A stretch of 64,000 bases of DNA from Jannaschia rubra (GTDB lineage Bacteria > Pseudomonadota > Alphaproteobacteria > Rhodobacterales > Rhodobacteraceae), in assembly GCF_001403735.1 (NCBI RefSeq), contig NZ_CXPG01000023.1, forward strand, positions 1 through 64,000, read 5' to 3'. How positions within the stretch are numbered: the stretch's first letter is position 1; each line of letters begins with the position of its first letter. The notes under the pieces were generated by a model. It was not told the origin of the DNA. It saw only the letters and a program-made list of their open reading frames with translations, and did no database searches. The translations under genes were made by a program, and so were the position numbers. This document shows positions 40,761-48,059 of the stretch, piece after piece.

Positions 40761-40801
40761 GCGCACGCCCCGTCGCAATCGGGCGCGGAAGGGGCGTGCG
40801 C
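40761..40801 (-). terminator. Hairpin between the precursor peptide gene and the enzyme genes
   Basis: GCGCACGCCCC and GGGGCGTGCGC are a perfect 11-bp inverted repeat with a 19-nt spacer, 8 nt past the peptide stop. No T-run follows. In peptide natural-product operons such a hairpin usually lets most transcripts stop after the precursor while some read through to the enzymes. Confidence 0.65.
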
Positions 40802-40809
40802 CGGTCGTC

Positions 40810-41025
40810 CTACCAGACGAATCCACCCACCACGTCGGCCGCGGCCTTCAGGTTGTCGGGTAGGTTCTTGTTGAGCTTGGCCTTCACGGACTCAAGCACC
40901 GCAAGCTCATCGTCGTCGAGCAGCGAGATCTGGTTCTGCAGGTCCTCGTTCAACGCGTCGATCTGCAGACCGCTCTTGCGGACGCGGACCATCCGCGCCG
41001 TCGTCATTTCTCTCTTGTCGGCCAT
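40810..41025 (-). CDS. Short RiPP precursor-like peptide ending GGFVW
   Basis: The 71-residue peptide begins MADKREMTTARMVRVRKSG. It has an acidic helical middle (LLDDDELAVLESVKAKLNKN, residues ~35-54) and ends LKAAADVVGGFVW. It has no signal peptide and no cysteine. A charged helical leader followed by Gly-Gly and a tiny aromatic tail fits a ribosomally made precursor. It lies directly upstream of two radical SAM genes, a diiron oxidase and a hydroxylase. The start at 41025 has GGAG at 9 nt; an upstream in-frame ATG at 41073 is less likely. The peptide family is not recognised and the processed product is unknown. Confidence 0.72.
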   Translation of the reverse strand: MADKREMTTARMVRVRKSGLQIDALNEDLQNQISLLDDDELAVLESVKAKLNKNLPDNLKAAADVVGGFVW

Positions 41026-41169
41026 GGCGAAACACTCCAATCGCTTGGTTACAGTTCCTGCCGAATGCCTCAATTCCAGTTTGATGACTCTTCCCGACAG
41101 TGTTTCGGGTCTTCGAGTCCGGCCCCTGCGCGGCGTCCGTTTCGCATCCGCAAAACGCCACGTATCCTG

Positions 41170-41225
41170 TCGATTGATTACAGATTATCACAAACGCCGA
41201 GTCGTGCGGAGTAAAAATGTGCCGA
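41170..41225 (-). promoter_or_regulatory. AT-rich promoter-like region upstream of the peptide gene
   Basis: In this GC-rich window the stretch stands out for its AT content, with an imperfect palindrome TGATTACAGATTATCA (41175-41190) and AAAAATG near 41213. It lies in the 223-nt gap between the peptide gene and the end of the ribokinase gene. It is the likely promoter or operator of the peptide operon. No exact -35/-10 pair can be named with confidence. Confidence 0.4.
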
Positions 41226-41235
41226 ATTGCCCGAA

Positions 41236-41253
41236 GGTAGGGAATACCCTACC
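41236..41253 (-). terminator. Hairpin overlapping the ribokinase stop
   Basis: GGTAGGG and CCCTACC form a perfect 7-bp stem with a 4-nt loop (AATA). The ribokinase stop codon (41249-41251) lies inside the stem. About 20 nt further on the minus strand comes a run of five T. It may be a terminator between ribokinase and the peptide operon, or an operator of the latter. Confidence 0.5.
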
Positions 41254-42166
41254 GGCCGAGCAGGGCCAGCACCTCGGCCCGGTCGGGCATGGAGGGCGCG
41301 GTGCCGGGCCGCGTCACGCTGATCGCGGCGGTGGCGCAGCCGAAACGGGTCGCCTCCTCCGGGTCCATCCCCTCCGCCACGGCGGCGGCGAACCCGCCGT
41401 TGAAGGCGTCGCCCGCGCCCGTCGTCTCGACCACGGGGCCCGCGTCGAAGGCGGGGACGTGGATGCTGCGGTCGGCCGAATGGAACAGCGCCCCCTGCGC
41501 GCCGAGCGTCAGGATCGCGGCGCGGCGCACGCCCTGGGCCAGCAGCGCGCGGCCCGCCCGGCGCGCGGTGTCGAGGTCGGTCACGGCCAGGCCGGTCAGC
41601 GCCTCCGCCTCGGTCTCGTTGGGGGTGACGTAGTCGCAGAGCGCCAGCATGCCGTCCGGCAGTTCGGCCGCCGGCGCGGGGTTCAGCACGGTGATCGCGC
41701 GCCCCTTCCGCGCGACGGTCAGCGCGCGCAGGGCGGCCTGCATCGGTTGTTCCAGCTGGGTGACGAAGACGCGTGCCGATCCGATCAGCCCCGCGTGCTG
41801 GTCGATAAAGGCCGCGTCGATCTCGGCGGCGGCGCCGGGGGCGATGATGATGGCGTTGTCGCCCGACCCCTCCTCGATGAAGATGTAGGCGGCGCCGGTG
41901 GGCGTCTCGCCCCGTTCGACGGCGGGGACGACGCCCGCGGCGGCCCAGGTGTCCATCGCCATGTCGCCGAAGGTGTCGCGGCCCAGCTTCGACAGGAAGG
42001 TCACGCGCCCGCCCGCGCGCGCGGCGGCGACGGCCTGGTTCGAGCCCTTCCCGCCGGGGCCGAGGGCGAACGACCGCCCCAGGATCGTCTCGCCCATGCG
42101 CGGCTGGCGGTCGGCGCGATAGGCGGTGTCGGCGACGAAGACGCCCAGGATCACGATGTCACTCAT
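41249..42166 (-). CDS. rbsK: Ribokinase-like PfkB sugar kinase
   Basis: This 305-residue PfkB kinase has the ribokinase motifs MGETILG, LGPGGKGSNQAVAAARAGG, VTPNETEAEAL and the catalytic TTGAGDAFNGGFAAA (aspartate base). The N-terminal sugar-binding motif, normally GSxNxD, reads GVFVAD here, so the asparagine is replaced and the sugar may not be ribose. It overlaps the FucU/RbsD gene by 8 nt. The partner mutarotase and a MalK-type ATPase suggest a role in sugar uptake and phosphorylation, possibly of an L-fucose-related sugar. Confidence 0.87.
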   Translation of the reverse strand: MSDIVILGVFVADTAYRADRQPRMGETILGRSFALGPGGKGSNQAVAAARAGGRVTFLSKLGRDTFGDMAMDTWAAAGVVPAVERGETPTGAAYIFIEEGSGDNAIIIAPGAAAEIDAAFIDQHAGLIGSARVFVTQLEQPMQAALRALTVARKGRAITVLNPAPAAELPDGMLALCDYVTPNETEAEALTGLAVTDLDTARRAGRALLAQGVRRAAILTLGAQGALFHSADRSIHVPAFDAGPVVETTGAGDAFNGGFAAAVAEGMDPEEATRFGCATAAISVTRPGTAPSMPDRAEVLALLGR

Positions 42167-42605
42167 CCGGCCCGATGACCCCCTTGCGCAGCATGATGCA
42201 TCCGTAGAACCGCCGCTCGCCCGTCTGGATCACGGCATAGGCCCGGCGGGCGAGGTCGTAGAAGGCGAAGCGTTCGATGCCGACCATCGCGCGCGTCTCG
42301 CCCGTGGCGGCGATCTCCTGCTGGACCTCGGCCTGCACGCCGGGCACGTCGTCGGGCGCATCCACCACCTGCATCCGGCCCGCGAAATCCTCGACGAAGG
42401 TATCGAGCGGCAGGACCGACAGGACCGCGCGCGCCACCTCGCCCATGGGGCGGTCGATCCGCAGCAGATGGCCCAGCACCGTGTCCTGCGCGATGGCGTC
42501 GGAGGGAAAGTTGGTATCCGCCAGGATCAGCATGTCGCCGTGGCCCATGGCGCGCAGCGCGCCCAGAACCTCGGCGTTCAGGATGGGGTCGATCCCCTTG
42601 AGCAT
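42159..42605 (-). CDS. fucU: FucU/RbsD-family sugar mutarotase
   Basis: The 148-residue protein begins MLKGIDPILNAEVLGALRAMGHGD, with the catalytic-site histidine, followed by ILADTNFPSD. It ends ERRFYGCIMLRKGVIGPDE. FucU proteins interconvert alpha and beta anomers of L-fucose; RbsD does so for ribose. The wording favours FucU. It overlaps the kinase gene by 8 nt and lies 12 nt after the ABC ATPase gene. Confidence 0.87.
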   Translation of the reverse strand: MLKGIDPILNAEVLGALRAMGHGDMLILADTNFPSDAIAQDTVLGHLLRIDRPMGEVARAVLSVLPLDTFVEDFAGRMQVVDAPDDVPGVQAEVQQEIAATGETRAMVGIERFAFYDLARRAYAVIQTGERRFYGCIMLRKGVIGPDE

Positions 42606-42617
42606 GGCCTGTCCCTT

Positions 42618-43664
42618 TCAGATGTCGAGCCGCGCGCCGCTGGCCTCGTCGAAGATGTGGACGCTGCCGGGAACCGGGCTCAGGTGGATGGTTTCGCCGG
42701 GCCGGACGGCGGGGCGGTCGCGGGTGACGGCGGTGACGTCGCGGTCGCCCAGACGGGCGATGACGTGGGTCTCGGACCCTGTGGGTTCGACCACCGAGAC
42801 CGTGGCGGCCATGCCGCTGTCCGACAGCACCAGATGTTCCGGACGCATCCCCAGCGTCACCTGCCGGCCCGGCGCCACGCCCGGCACGGGCAGGACGGCG
42901 CCCCCGGTGGCGACGCCGCCCTCCTCCCCCCGCCCCGGCATCAGGTTCATCGAGGGCGAGCCGATGAAGCCCGCGACGAAGGTGTTCGCCGGCCGGTCGT
43001 AGAGGTCCAGCGGCGCGCCGATCTGCTCGATATGCCCGCCCTGCAGGACGACGATCTTGTCGGCCATGGTCATCGCCTCGATCTGGTCGTGGGTGACGTA
43101 GACGGTGGTCGTGGACAGCCGCTGGTGCAATTCGCGGATCTCGGCGCGCATCTGCACGCGCAGCTTGGCGTCGAGGTTGGACAGGGGCTCGTCGAACAAG
43201 AACACCTGCGGGTCGCGCACGATGGCGCGGCCCATGGCTACCCGCTGCCGCTGACCCCCCGACAGGGCGCGGGGATGGCGAGAGAGATAGGGCGTGAGGC
43301 CCAGCACCTCGGCCGCGCGGGCGACGCGGGCGTCGATCTCGTCGCGCGGCATGTTCCGCATCCGCAGGGAAAACGCCATGTTCGCCGCCACCGTCTTGTG
43401 GGGGTAGAGCGCGTAGTTCTGGAACACCATGGCGATGTCGCGTTTCGCGGGCGGCAGGTGGTTCACCACGCGGTCGCCGATGGCGATGGTGCCGCCGGTC
43501 ACGTCCTCCAGCCCCGCGATCATGCGCAGAAGGGTGGATTTGCCGCAGCCGGAGGGGCCGACCAGCACGACGAACTCCCCGTCGGCGATGTCGATGTCCA
43601 GCCCGTGAATGACCTCGACCGCGCCGTATGCCTTGCGCAGGTCCCTGATCGTGACTTCGGCCAT
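42618..43664 (-). CDS. Sugar ABC importer ATPase (MalK/UgpC-like)
   Basis: This 348-residue ATPase has Walker [12 protein letters not shown]-loop [12 protein letters not shown], signature [14 protein letters not shown], Walker [16 protein letters not shown] and a C-terminal OB-type regulatory domain ([11 protein letters not shown]). It energises a carbohydrate importer. No permease genes are adjacent; a divergent binding protein lies 185 nt away. An upstream in-frame ATG at 43685 adds seven residues; 43664 is preferred because the family begins MAEVTIRDL and GGGGGA lies upstream. Confidence 0.92.
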   Translation of the reverse strand: MAEVTIRDLRKAYGAVEVIHGLDIDIADGEFVVLVGPSGCGKSTLLRMIAGLEDVTGGTIAIGDRVVNHLPPAKRDIAMVFQNYALYPHKTVAANMAFSLRMRNMPRDEIDARVARAAEVLGLTPYLSRHPRALSGGQRQRVAMGRAIVRDPQVFLFDEPLSNLDAKLRVQMRAEIRELHQRLSTTTVYVTHDQIEAMTMADKIVVLQGGHIEQIGAPLDLYDRPANTFVAGFIGSPSMNLMPGRGEEGGVATGGAVLPVPGVAPGRQVTLGMRPEHLVLSDSGMAATVSVVEPTGSETHVIARLGDRDVTAVTRDRPAVRPGETIHLSPVPGSVHIFDEASGARLDI

Positions 43665-43849
43665 CCGTCCCCCCGGTTTCCCCACGGGCGACGCTAGCGG
43701 GGCCTGCCGGTCCTGTCACGCCCTCCTTGACAGGCGGGGGGCGGGCCAGTGACTGTCTCAGGGCCGGCCGCGCGGGGAGGACGCGGGGCGCGGCATCCGA
43801 TCAGGTCAGGCCCCGGAGCGGGCCCCGTCACGGGAGGGACGCGAGACCC

Positions 43850-45520
43850 ATGAGACACGATATCTTCGCCCATATGCTGCGCGCCGGTAAGATCAGCCGC
43901 CGGTCCATGCTGCGCGGCGCCGCCGCCACCGGCGGTCTGGCCGCGCTGACCGGAGCCGGGCTTCTGCCGCGCCCGGCCTTTGCCCAGTCGGACCTGCGCG
44001 CGCAGATCCTGCAGATCCCCGGTGTGGGCACCGGCAGCCCCACCGACGCCGACTGGCAGAAGGTGGGCGAGATGTGCCTGCAATCCACGCGCGACACCGT
44101 CGAGGAAGGCGAGTTCGCGGGCGTGGAGCTCACGTTCATGGGCCTCAACAACCAGAACACCCACAACTTCCTGTTCCGCGGTTTCCTGAAGTCGTGGGAG
44201 GATTACACGGGCGCGCGCATCAGCTGGATCGACCTCGCGCAGGCCGATTACAACGCGCGCCTGCAACAGAGCATCGCCACCGGCACCGTCGATTTCGACA
44301 TGATCGAGATGGGCGCCCCGTTCGAGGGCGACGTGCTTGGCCGGGGCATGGCGTCCGAGATGCCCCAGTGGGTCGCCGACATCATCGACATGGACGACTA
44401 TGTCGATTACCTGAAGGCCCCCGTGGGCACATGGGACGGCAAGACCTATCGCGTGTCGATCGACGGCGACTGCCATACCTTCGCCTATCGCAAGGACTAC
44501 TACGAGAACCCCGAGTTCGCCGAAGCCTGGGCCGCGTCGGGCGGCGAAGGCGACTGGGCGCCGCCGACCACCTGGGACCAGGTGAACGCGCATTCCAAGT
44601 TCCTCGCCGGCAAGACCGATCCGCTGACCGGGCTGCCGGCGCATGGCTTCCTCGATCCGCTCAAGGGATGGGGCGGCTTCGGGTTCTATTTCCTGGAGGA
44701 TCGGGCCACGGCCTATGCCAAGCATCCCGACGACCCCGCCTGGCTGTTCGACCCCGACACGATGAAGCCGCGCGTGAACAACCCCGCCTTCGTCAAGGCG
44801 ATCCAGGACGTGATGGACCTGATCGCCACGCCCGGCGCCTATCCCGCCGACCAGATCAACGCCGACCCCGGCACGACCGCCTTCCAGCAGTTCCTCGCCG
44901 GCACCGGCGGCGCGCTGACGTGGTGGGGCGACGTGGGCGCGGGGGCGCGGACCTCGGACACCTCGGTCGTGGGGGACGTCGCGGCGTTCTCCACCCTGCC
45001 GGGGTCGGACCGGGTGTGGAACGCGACCACGGGCCAGTGGGACGAACAGGCCAACGAGGCGCCGAACCTCGCCTATATCGGCTGGGGCGTCTACGTCATG
45101 GCCACGGTCGATTCGGACGAGAAGCGCAAGAAGGCCGCCTGGTCGGCCGCCGCGCATCTGGGGGGCAAGGACCTGTCGCTCTGGACGTCGGCCTATCCGT
45201 CGGGGTTCCAGCCCTATCGCAACTCGCACTTCCAGTACGACGAATGGGACGCGGCGGGATACGACCGGGCCTATGTCGAGGATTACCTCGGCGCCAACCT
45301 CGACAGCTACAACCACCCCAACGGCGCGATCGAGCCGCGCATCCCCGGCATCTTCCAGTATTATTCCGTGGCCGAGGACGAGCTGGCCAAGGGATACGCC
45401 GGGCAATACGCCTCCGCGCAGGAGACGGCGGACGCCATCGCCGCCGCCTGGGAGAAGATCACCGACCAGATCGGCCGCGACAGCCAGATCGCGCTCTACA
45501 AGGCGTCTCTGGGGATGTGA
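43850..45520 (+). CDS. Large sugar ABC transporter binding protein (Tat-exported)
   Basis: The 556-residue protein begins with a twin-arginine signal (ISRRSMLRGAAATGGLAAL, cleavage near AFAQ, residue ~45). It has a type 1 extracellular solute-binding fold (FRGFLKSWEDYTGARISWID, GALTWWGDVGAGA). Its length is that of the long-binding-protein subgroup whose permeases have extra segments, such as the two at 9.7-11.7 kb. The ATG follows GGGAGGG. It is divergent from the MalK-type ATPase. Downstream, where permeases are expected, there is only a hairpin and a pseudogene. Confidence 0.88.
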   Translation: MRHDIFAHMLRAGKISRRSMLRGAAATGGLAALTGAGLLPRPAFAQSDLRAQILQIPGVGTGSPTDADWQKVGEMCLQSTRDTVEEGEFAGVELTFMGLNNQNTHNFLFRGFLKSWEDYTGARISWIDLAQADYNARLQQSIATGTVDFDMIEMGAPFEGDVLGRGMASEMPQWVADIIDMDDYVDYLKAPVGTWDGKTYRVSIDGDCHTFAYRKDYYENPEFAEAWAASGGEGDWAPPTTWDQVNAHSKFLAGKTDPLTGLPAHGFLDPLKGWGGFGFYFLEDRATAYAKHPDDPAWLFDPDTMKPRVNNPAFVKAIQDVMDLIATPGAYPADQINADPGTTAFQQFLAGTGGALTWWGDVGAGARTSDTSVVGDVAAFSTLPGSDRVWNATTGQWDEQANEAPNLAYIGWGVYVMATVDSDEKRKKAAWSAAAHLGGKDLSLWTSAYPSGFQPYRNSHFQYDEWDAAGYDRAYVEDYLGANLDSYNHPNGAIEPRIPGIFQYYSVAEDELAKGYAGQYASAQETADAIAAAWEKITDQIGRDSQIALYKASLGM

Positions 45521-45525
45521 TCGCG

Positions 45526-45552
45526 GGGCCGGGGCAACACGCGCCCCGGCCC
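45526..45552 (+). terminator. Hairpin after the large binding-protein gene
   Basis: GGGCCGGGGC and GCCCCGGCCC form a perfect 10-bp stem with a 7-nt loop, 5 nt past the stop codon. It may have served as the usual intercistronic hairpin between binding protein and permease genes, but now acts as a terminator. Confidence 0.65.
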
Positions 45553-45570
45553 TTCCGGGCGGGGCCCGCA

Positions 45571-45975
45571 ATGGAGACCCATGACCCCCGTCATACCCTC
45601 AAGCCCTTCGACGACGCTCTCTGGGCCGCCGATGGCGGCATCGTGCGGGGGCACCATCCCGGCGGCTCACTGCCTTTTCCACGCGGATGGTGCTCGTGCG
45701 GCTGCCCTGCGGCGGGCTATGGGCCTGGTCACCGTCGAACTGACGCCGGCCTGCGCGCGCGTCTGGGCGTCGCCCCGGCGGAAAGGCGCCGCTGGACATG
45801 CGGCTGGCCTGTCTGGGGCGCCACGATGCCGCGCGGCGGTCGCTGGCGATGGTGATGGGCTGGCGGCCCGAGCGGACCACCGTGGCGCAGGGCCGCTGCT
45901 ACGAGGCCGGCGCGATGGGGGAATTGCGTCGCGCGTTCCGCTGGCTCCGGCGGCTGCCCGGCCGAGGCGCCTCAA
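45571..45975 (+). pseudogene. Decayed DUF4336 gene, several frameshifts
   Basis: Fragments of a DUF4336 protein can be read in order but in different frames. HTLKPFDDALWAADGGIV is in frame with the ATG at 45571. TRMVLVRLPCGGLWAWSP follows from 45681 in another frame and then hits a stop. VELTPA (from 45734) is in the third frame, and GLRARL returns to the first. The C-terminal block MGWRPERTTVAQGRCYEAG then ELRRAFRWL (up to ~45955) is in the second. The middle of the protein (usually ~230 aa in all) is mostly missing. No single frame gives a plausible protein. Confidence 0.75.
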
Positions 45976-46667
45976 TCCCTGAAGAAATCGGGATAGAGCA
46001 TCCGCGCCTGCATCAGGAACGCCTTGATGACGAGGAGGACGCCCAGAACCTCCAGCCCCTCCTCGATGTTGGCCATGAGGCGATAGGAAAGCGAGACGAA
46101 GATCTCCTCGGACTCCTCGCCGGTCACGTATTGTCCCGCCACCATCTCCATCCCCACGGCGCCCGCGACGAAGACCGCGCCCGCGGCGACCATGGTGCCG
46201 GCGACCCGCCGGGGCAGCTGACGCAGGAACGGCAGGAACAGGATCGCGACGATCGCCACGAGGGCCAGCGCCGGGATGACCCAGGCGAACTTGAAGATGC
46301 CCGTCGTGGTGACGACCCCGCCCAGAATGCCCGAAAGGCGTTCGTGGAACGACAGGGATTCGTCCATCGACAGCAGAAGCAGGATCGCCCCGATCGTCGC
46401 CCATTGCCGCGCGAACCCCCGGCTTCCCTCCCCCCGCCAGGACGCGAGGACGAAGGCGAGGACGCCGGCGAAGGCGAGAAGGAGGGTCGAGAACCAGGTG
46501 TAGATGCTCCCCTCGAAATCCACGTCCAGAAGCCAGATCTTCCGGTCGAACCCGGTGAGGGCGAGGAACAGATCCTGCAGCACGCTCGCCGACCAGAGCA
46601 CGAGCCAGGCGATGAACAGCGCCGAAAGGACGGTCTTCGGCCTGACGCCGCTCGGTCTGGTCGTCAT
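45972..46667 (-). CDS. Six-helix membrane protein, unknown function
   Basis: The 231-residue protein has about six predicted helices (for example VLSALFIAWLVLWSASVLQD and WVIPALALVAIVAILFLPFL). A polar segment LSMDESLSFHERLSG lies between helices 3 and 4, and a second acidic stretch, GEESEEIFVSLSYRLMANIEEGLE, near the C-terminus. The conserved look of the E/H residues hints at metal or substrate binding, but no family is recognised. It is divergent from an ABC importer operon 182 nt away, and its 3' end meets the DUF4336 remnant. Confidence 0.7.
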   Translation of the reverse strand: MTTRPSGVRPKTVLSALFIAWLVLWSASVLQDLFLALTGFDRKIWLLDVDFEGSIYTWFSTLLLAFAGVLAFVLASWRGEGSRGFARQWATIGAILLLLSMDESLSFHERLSGILGGVVTTTGIFKFAWVIPALALVAIVAILFLPFLRQLPRRVAGTMVAAGAVFVAGAVGMEMVAGQYVTGEESEEIFVSLSYRLMANIEEGLEVLGVLLVIKAFLMQARMLYPDFFRD

Positions 46668-46849
46668 TCTGCATCCTTCTCCTTTTCGGTCAGCATCAAA
46701 CCCCCCGGTCGGCGGAGGGTTTCATGCGCCGGGCATTTCCTGCCGAAACCAGCCGCCCCGGCCCGTGAGCCGAACCGTTGACGCGATGCGAAATCGGCGC
46801 AGATCAGCAGGATCACGGCCGGGGGCCGGTGTCGAGCGGGAGGGTTCGG

Positions 46850-48058
46850 GTGGAGACAGTCAGAGCGGGCGATGCCGTGGCCGACCGGGCCGCCGCCCTG
46901 TCGATCCGGGGCGTGACGCGGAGGTTCGGGGATGTGGCCGCGCTCGACGACGTGTCCATCGACCTGGAACCGGGCGAATTCATGTCGATCATCGGCCCGT
47001 CCGGCTGCGGCAAATCGACCCTTCTGCGCAGCATCGCGGGGCTGGAGGAGATCGACGCGGGCCACATCCTGATCGGCGACCGCGACGTGCGCGGCCTGCG
47101 CCCGAGCGAGCGGGAGGTGGCCTTCGTCTTCCAGTCCTACGCGCTCTATCCGCACATGACCTGCCGCCAGAACCTCGCCGCGCCGCTGATGATGCAGGAG
47201 CTGTCGGCCCTGGGCCGCGCGCCCGGCCTGCACCGCCTGTCGCCCCGCGCGCGACGGCGGCGCGCCGACATCGCCCGCCGCGTCGACCGCATCGCCGCTC
47301 AGTTGCAGATCGAGACGCTGCTCGACCGGCGGCCGCTGCAACTCTCGGGCGGGCAGCGGCAGCGGGTCGCCCTCGGCCGCGCGCTGATCCGGGAGCCGAA
47401 GCTCTTTCTGCTGGACGAGCCCTTGGCCAACCTCGACGCCGCGCTGCGCAACACGACACGGGCCGAACTCCATGCGCTGCAACGGAGGGTCGGCGCGACC
47501 ACCCTGTTCGTCACCCATGACCAGGCCGAGGCGATGGCGATTTCCGACCGCATCGCGGTGATGTTCGCGGGTCGCGTGCGGCAGGTGGGCACCCCGGACG
47601 AGCTTTACCGCAACCCCGTCGATCTGGATGTGGCGCGGTTCCTGTCGCAGCCGTGGCTCAACCGGATCGACGCCGCCACCGTGGCGCGGCGGCTGGAACG
47701 CGGCCCCGCCCGACCCGTCGCGCGGATCAGGGGCGAGGCGCTGCGCGACGCGACCGGCGTGGTGGCCTTCCGCCCCGAACACGCCACCGTTCACCCCGAG
47801 GAGGACCGCGCCACCCCCGGCCTGCGGGTGGAGGTGGAGCGGGCCGAACATGCGGGCTCCGACGCCAACCTTTTCGTGCGCCTGCGCGACGACGGCACGC
47901 CCTGCGTCGTGCGGATCGCGTCGGAGGGGATCGACGACTGGCCGCCGGGGCGGCCCGCGCTGATGCGGTTCGACATGGATGCGGCCTGGGTCTTTCCCCA
48001 CCCCGACCCCGACCCCGATGCGGCGGCGTCCGCCGGCCCGGCCGCGCAGGTCGCCTGA
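46850..48058 (+). CDS. Sugar ABC importer ATPase (second system)
   Basis: This 402-residue MalK-type ATPase has [52 protein letters not shown] and a C-terminal regulatory domain (VAFRPEHATVH). An arginine-rich insert (LSPRARRRRADIARR) lies between the Q-loop and the signature. The start is taken as GTG at 46850 behind CGGGAGGG; an ATG at 46778 would add 24 residues without homology. It is the first of four genes for a complete importer and is followed 1 nt later by the first permease. Confidence 0.9.
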   Translation: METVRAGDAVADRAAALSIRGVTRRFGDVAALDDVSIDLEPGEFMSIIGPSGCGKSTLLRSIAGLEEIDAGHILIGDRDVRGLRPSEREVAFVFQSYALYPHMTCRQNLAAPLMMQELSALGRAPGLHRLSPRARRRRADIARRVDRIAAQLQIETLLDRRPLQLSGGQRQRVALGRALIREPKLFLLDEPLANLDAALRNTTRAELHALQRRVGATTLFVTHDQAEAMAISDRIAVMFAGRVRQVGTPDELYRNPVDLDVARFLSQPWLNRIDAATVARRLERGPARPVARIRGEALRDATGVVAFRPEHATVHPEEDRATPGLRVEVERAEHAGSDANLFVRLRDDGTPCVVRIASEGIDDWPPGRPALMRFDMDAAWVFPHPDPDPDAAASAGPAAQVA

Positions 48059-48059
48059 C

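Noticed and set aside
37093-40874. Several long plus-strand frames opposite the peptide-maturation operon
   Set aside because: All are arginine/alanine/histidine-rich complement frames of well-supported minus-strand genes.
41174-41190. TTGAT...ATCA resembling an FNR box upstream of the peptide gene
   Set aside because: The half-sites are 8 nt apart instead of 4, so it does not fit FNR spacing.
40907-41191. 94-codon minus-strand frame overlapping the peptide gene
   Set aside because: It overlaps the peptide gene in another frame, lacks a ribosome site and reads as a frame-shifted shadow.
45581-45982. 133-codon plus-strand frame after the large binding protein
   Set aside because: Only fragments in different frames match DUF4336; no single frame is a real protein, so it was called a pseudogene.
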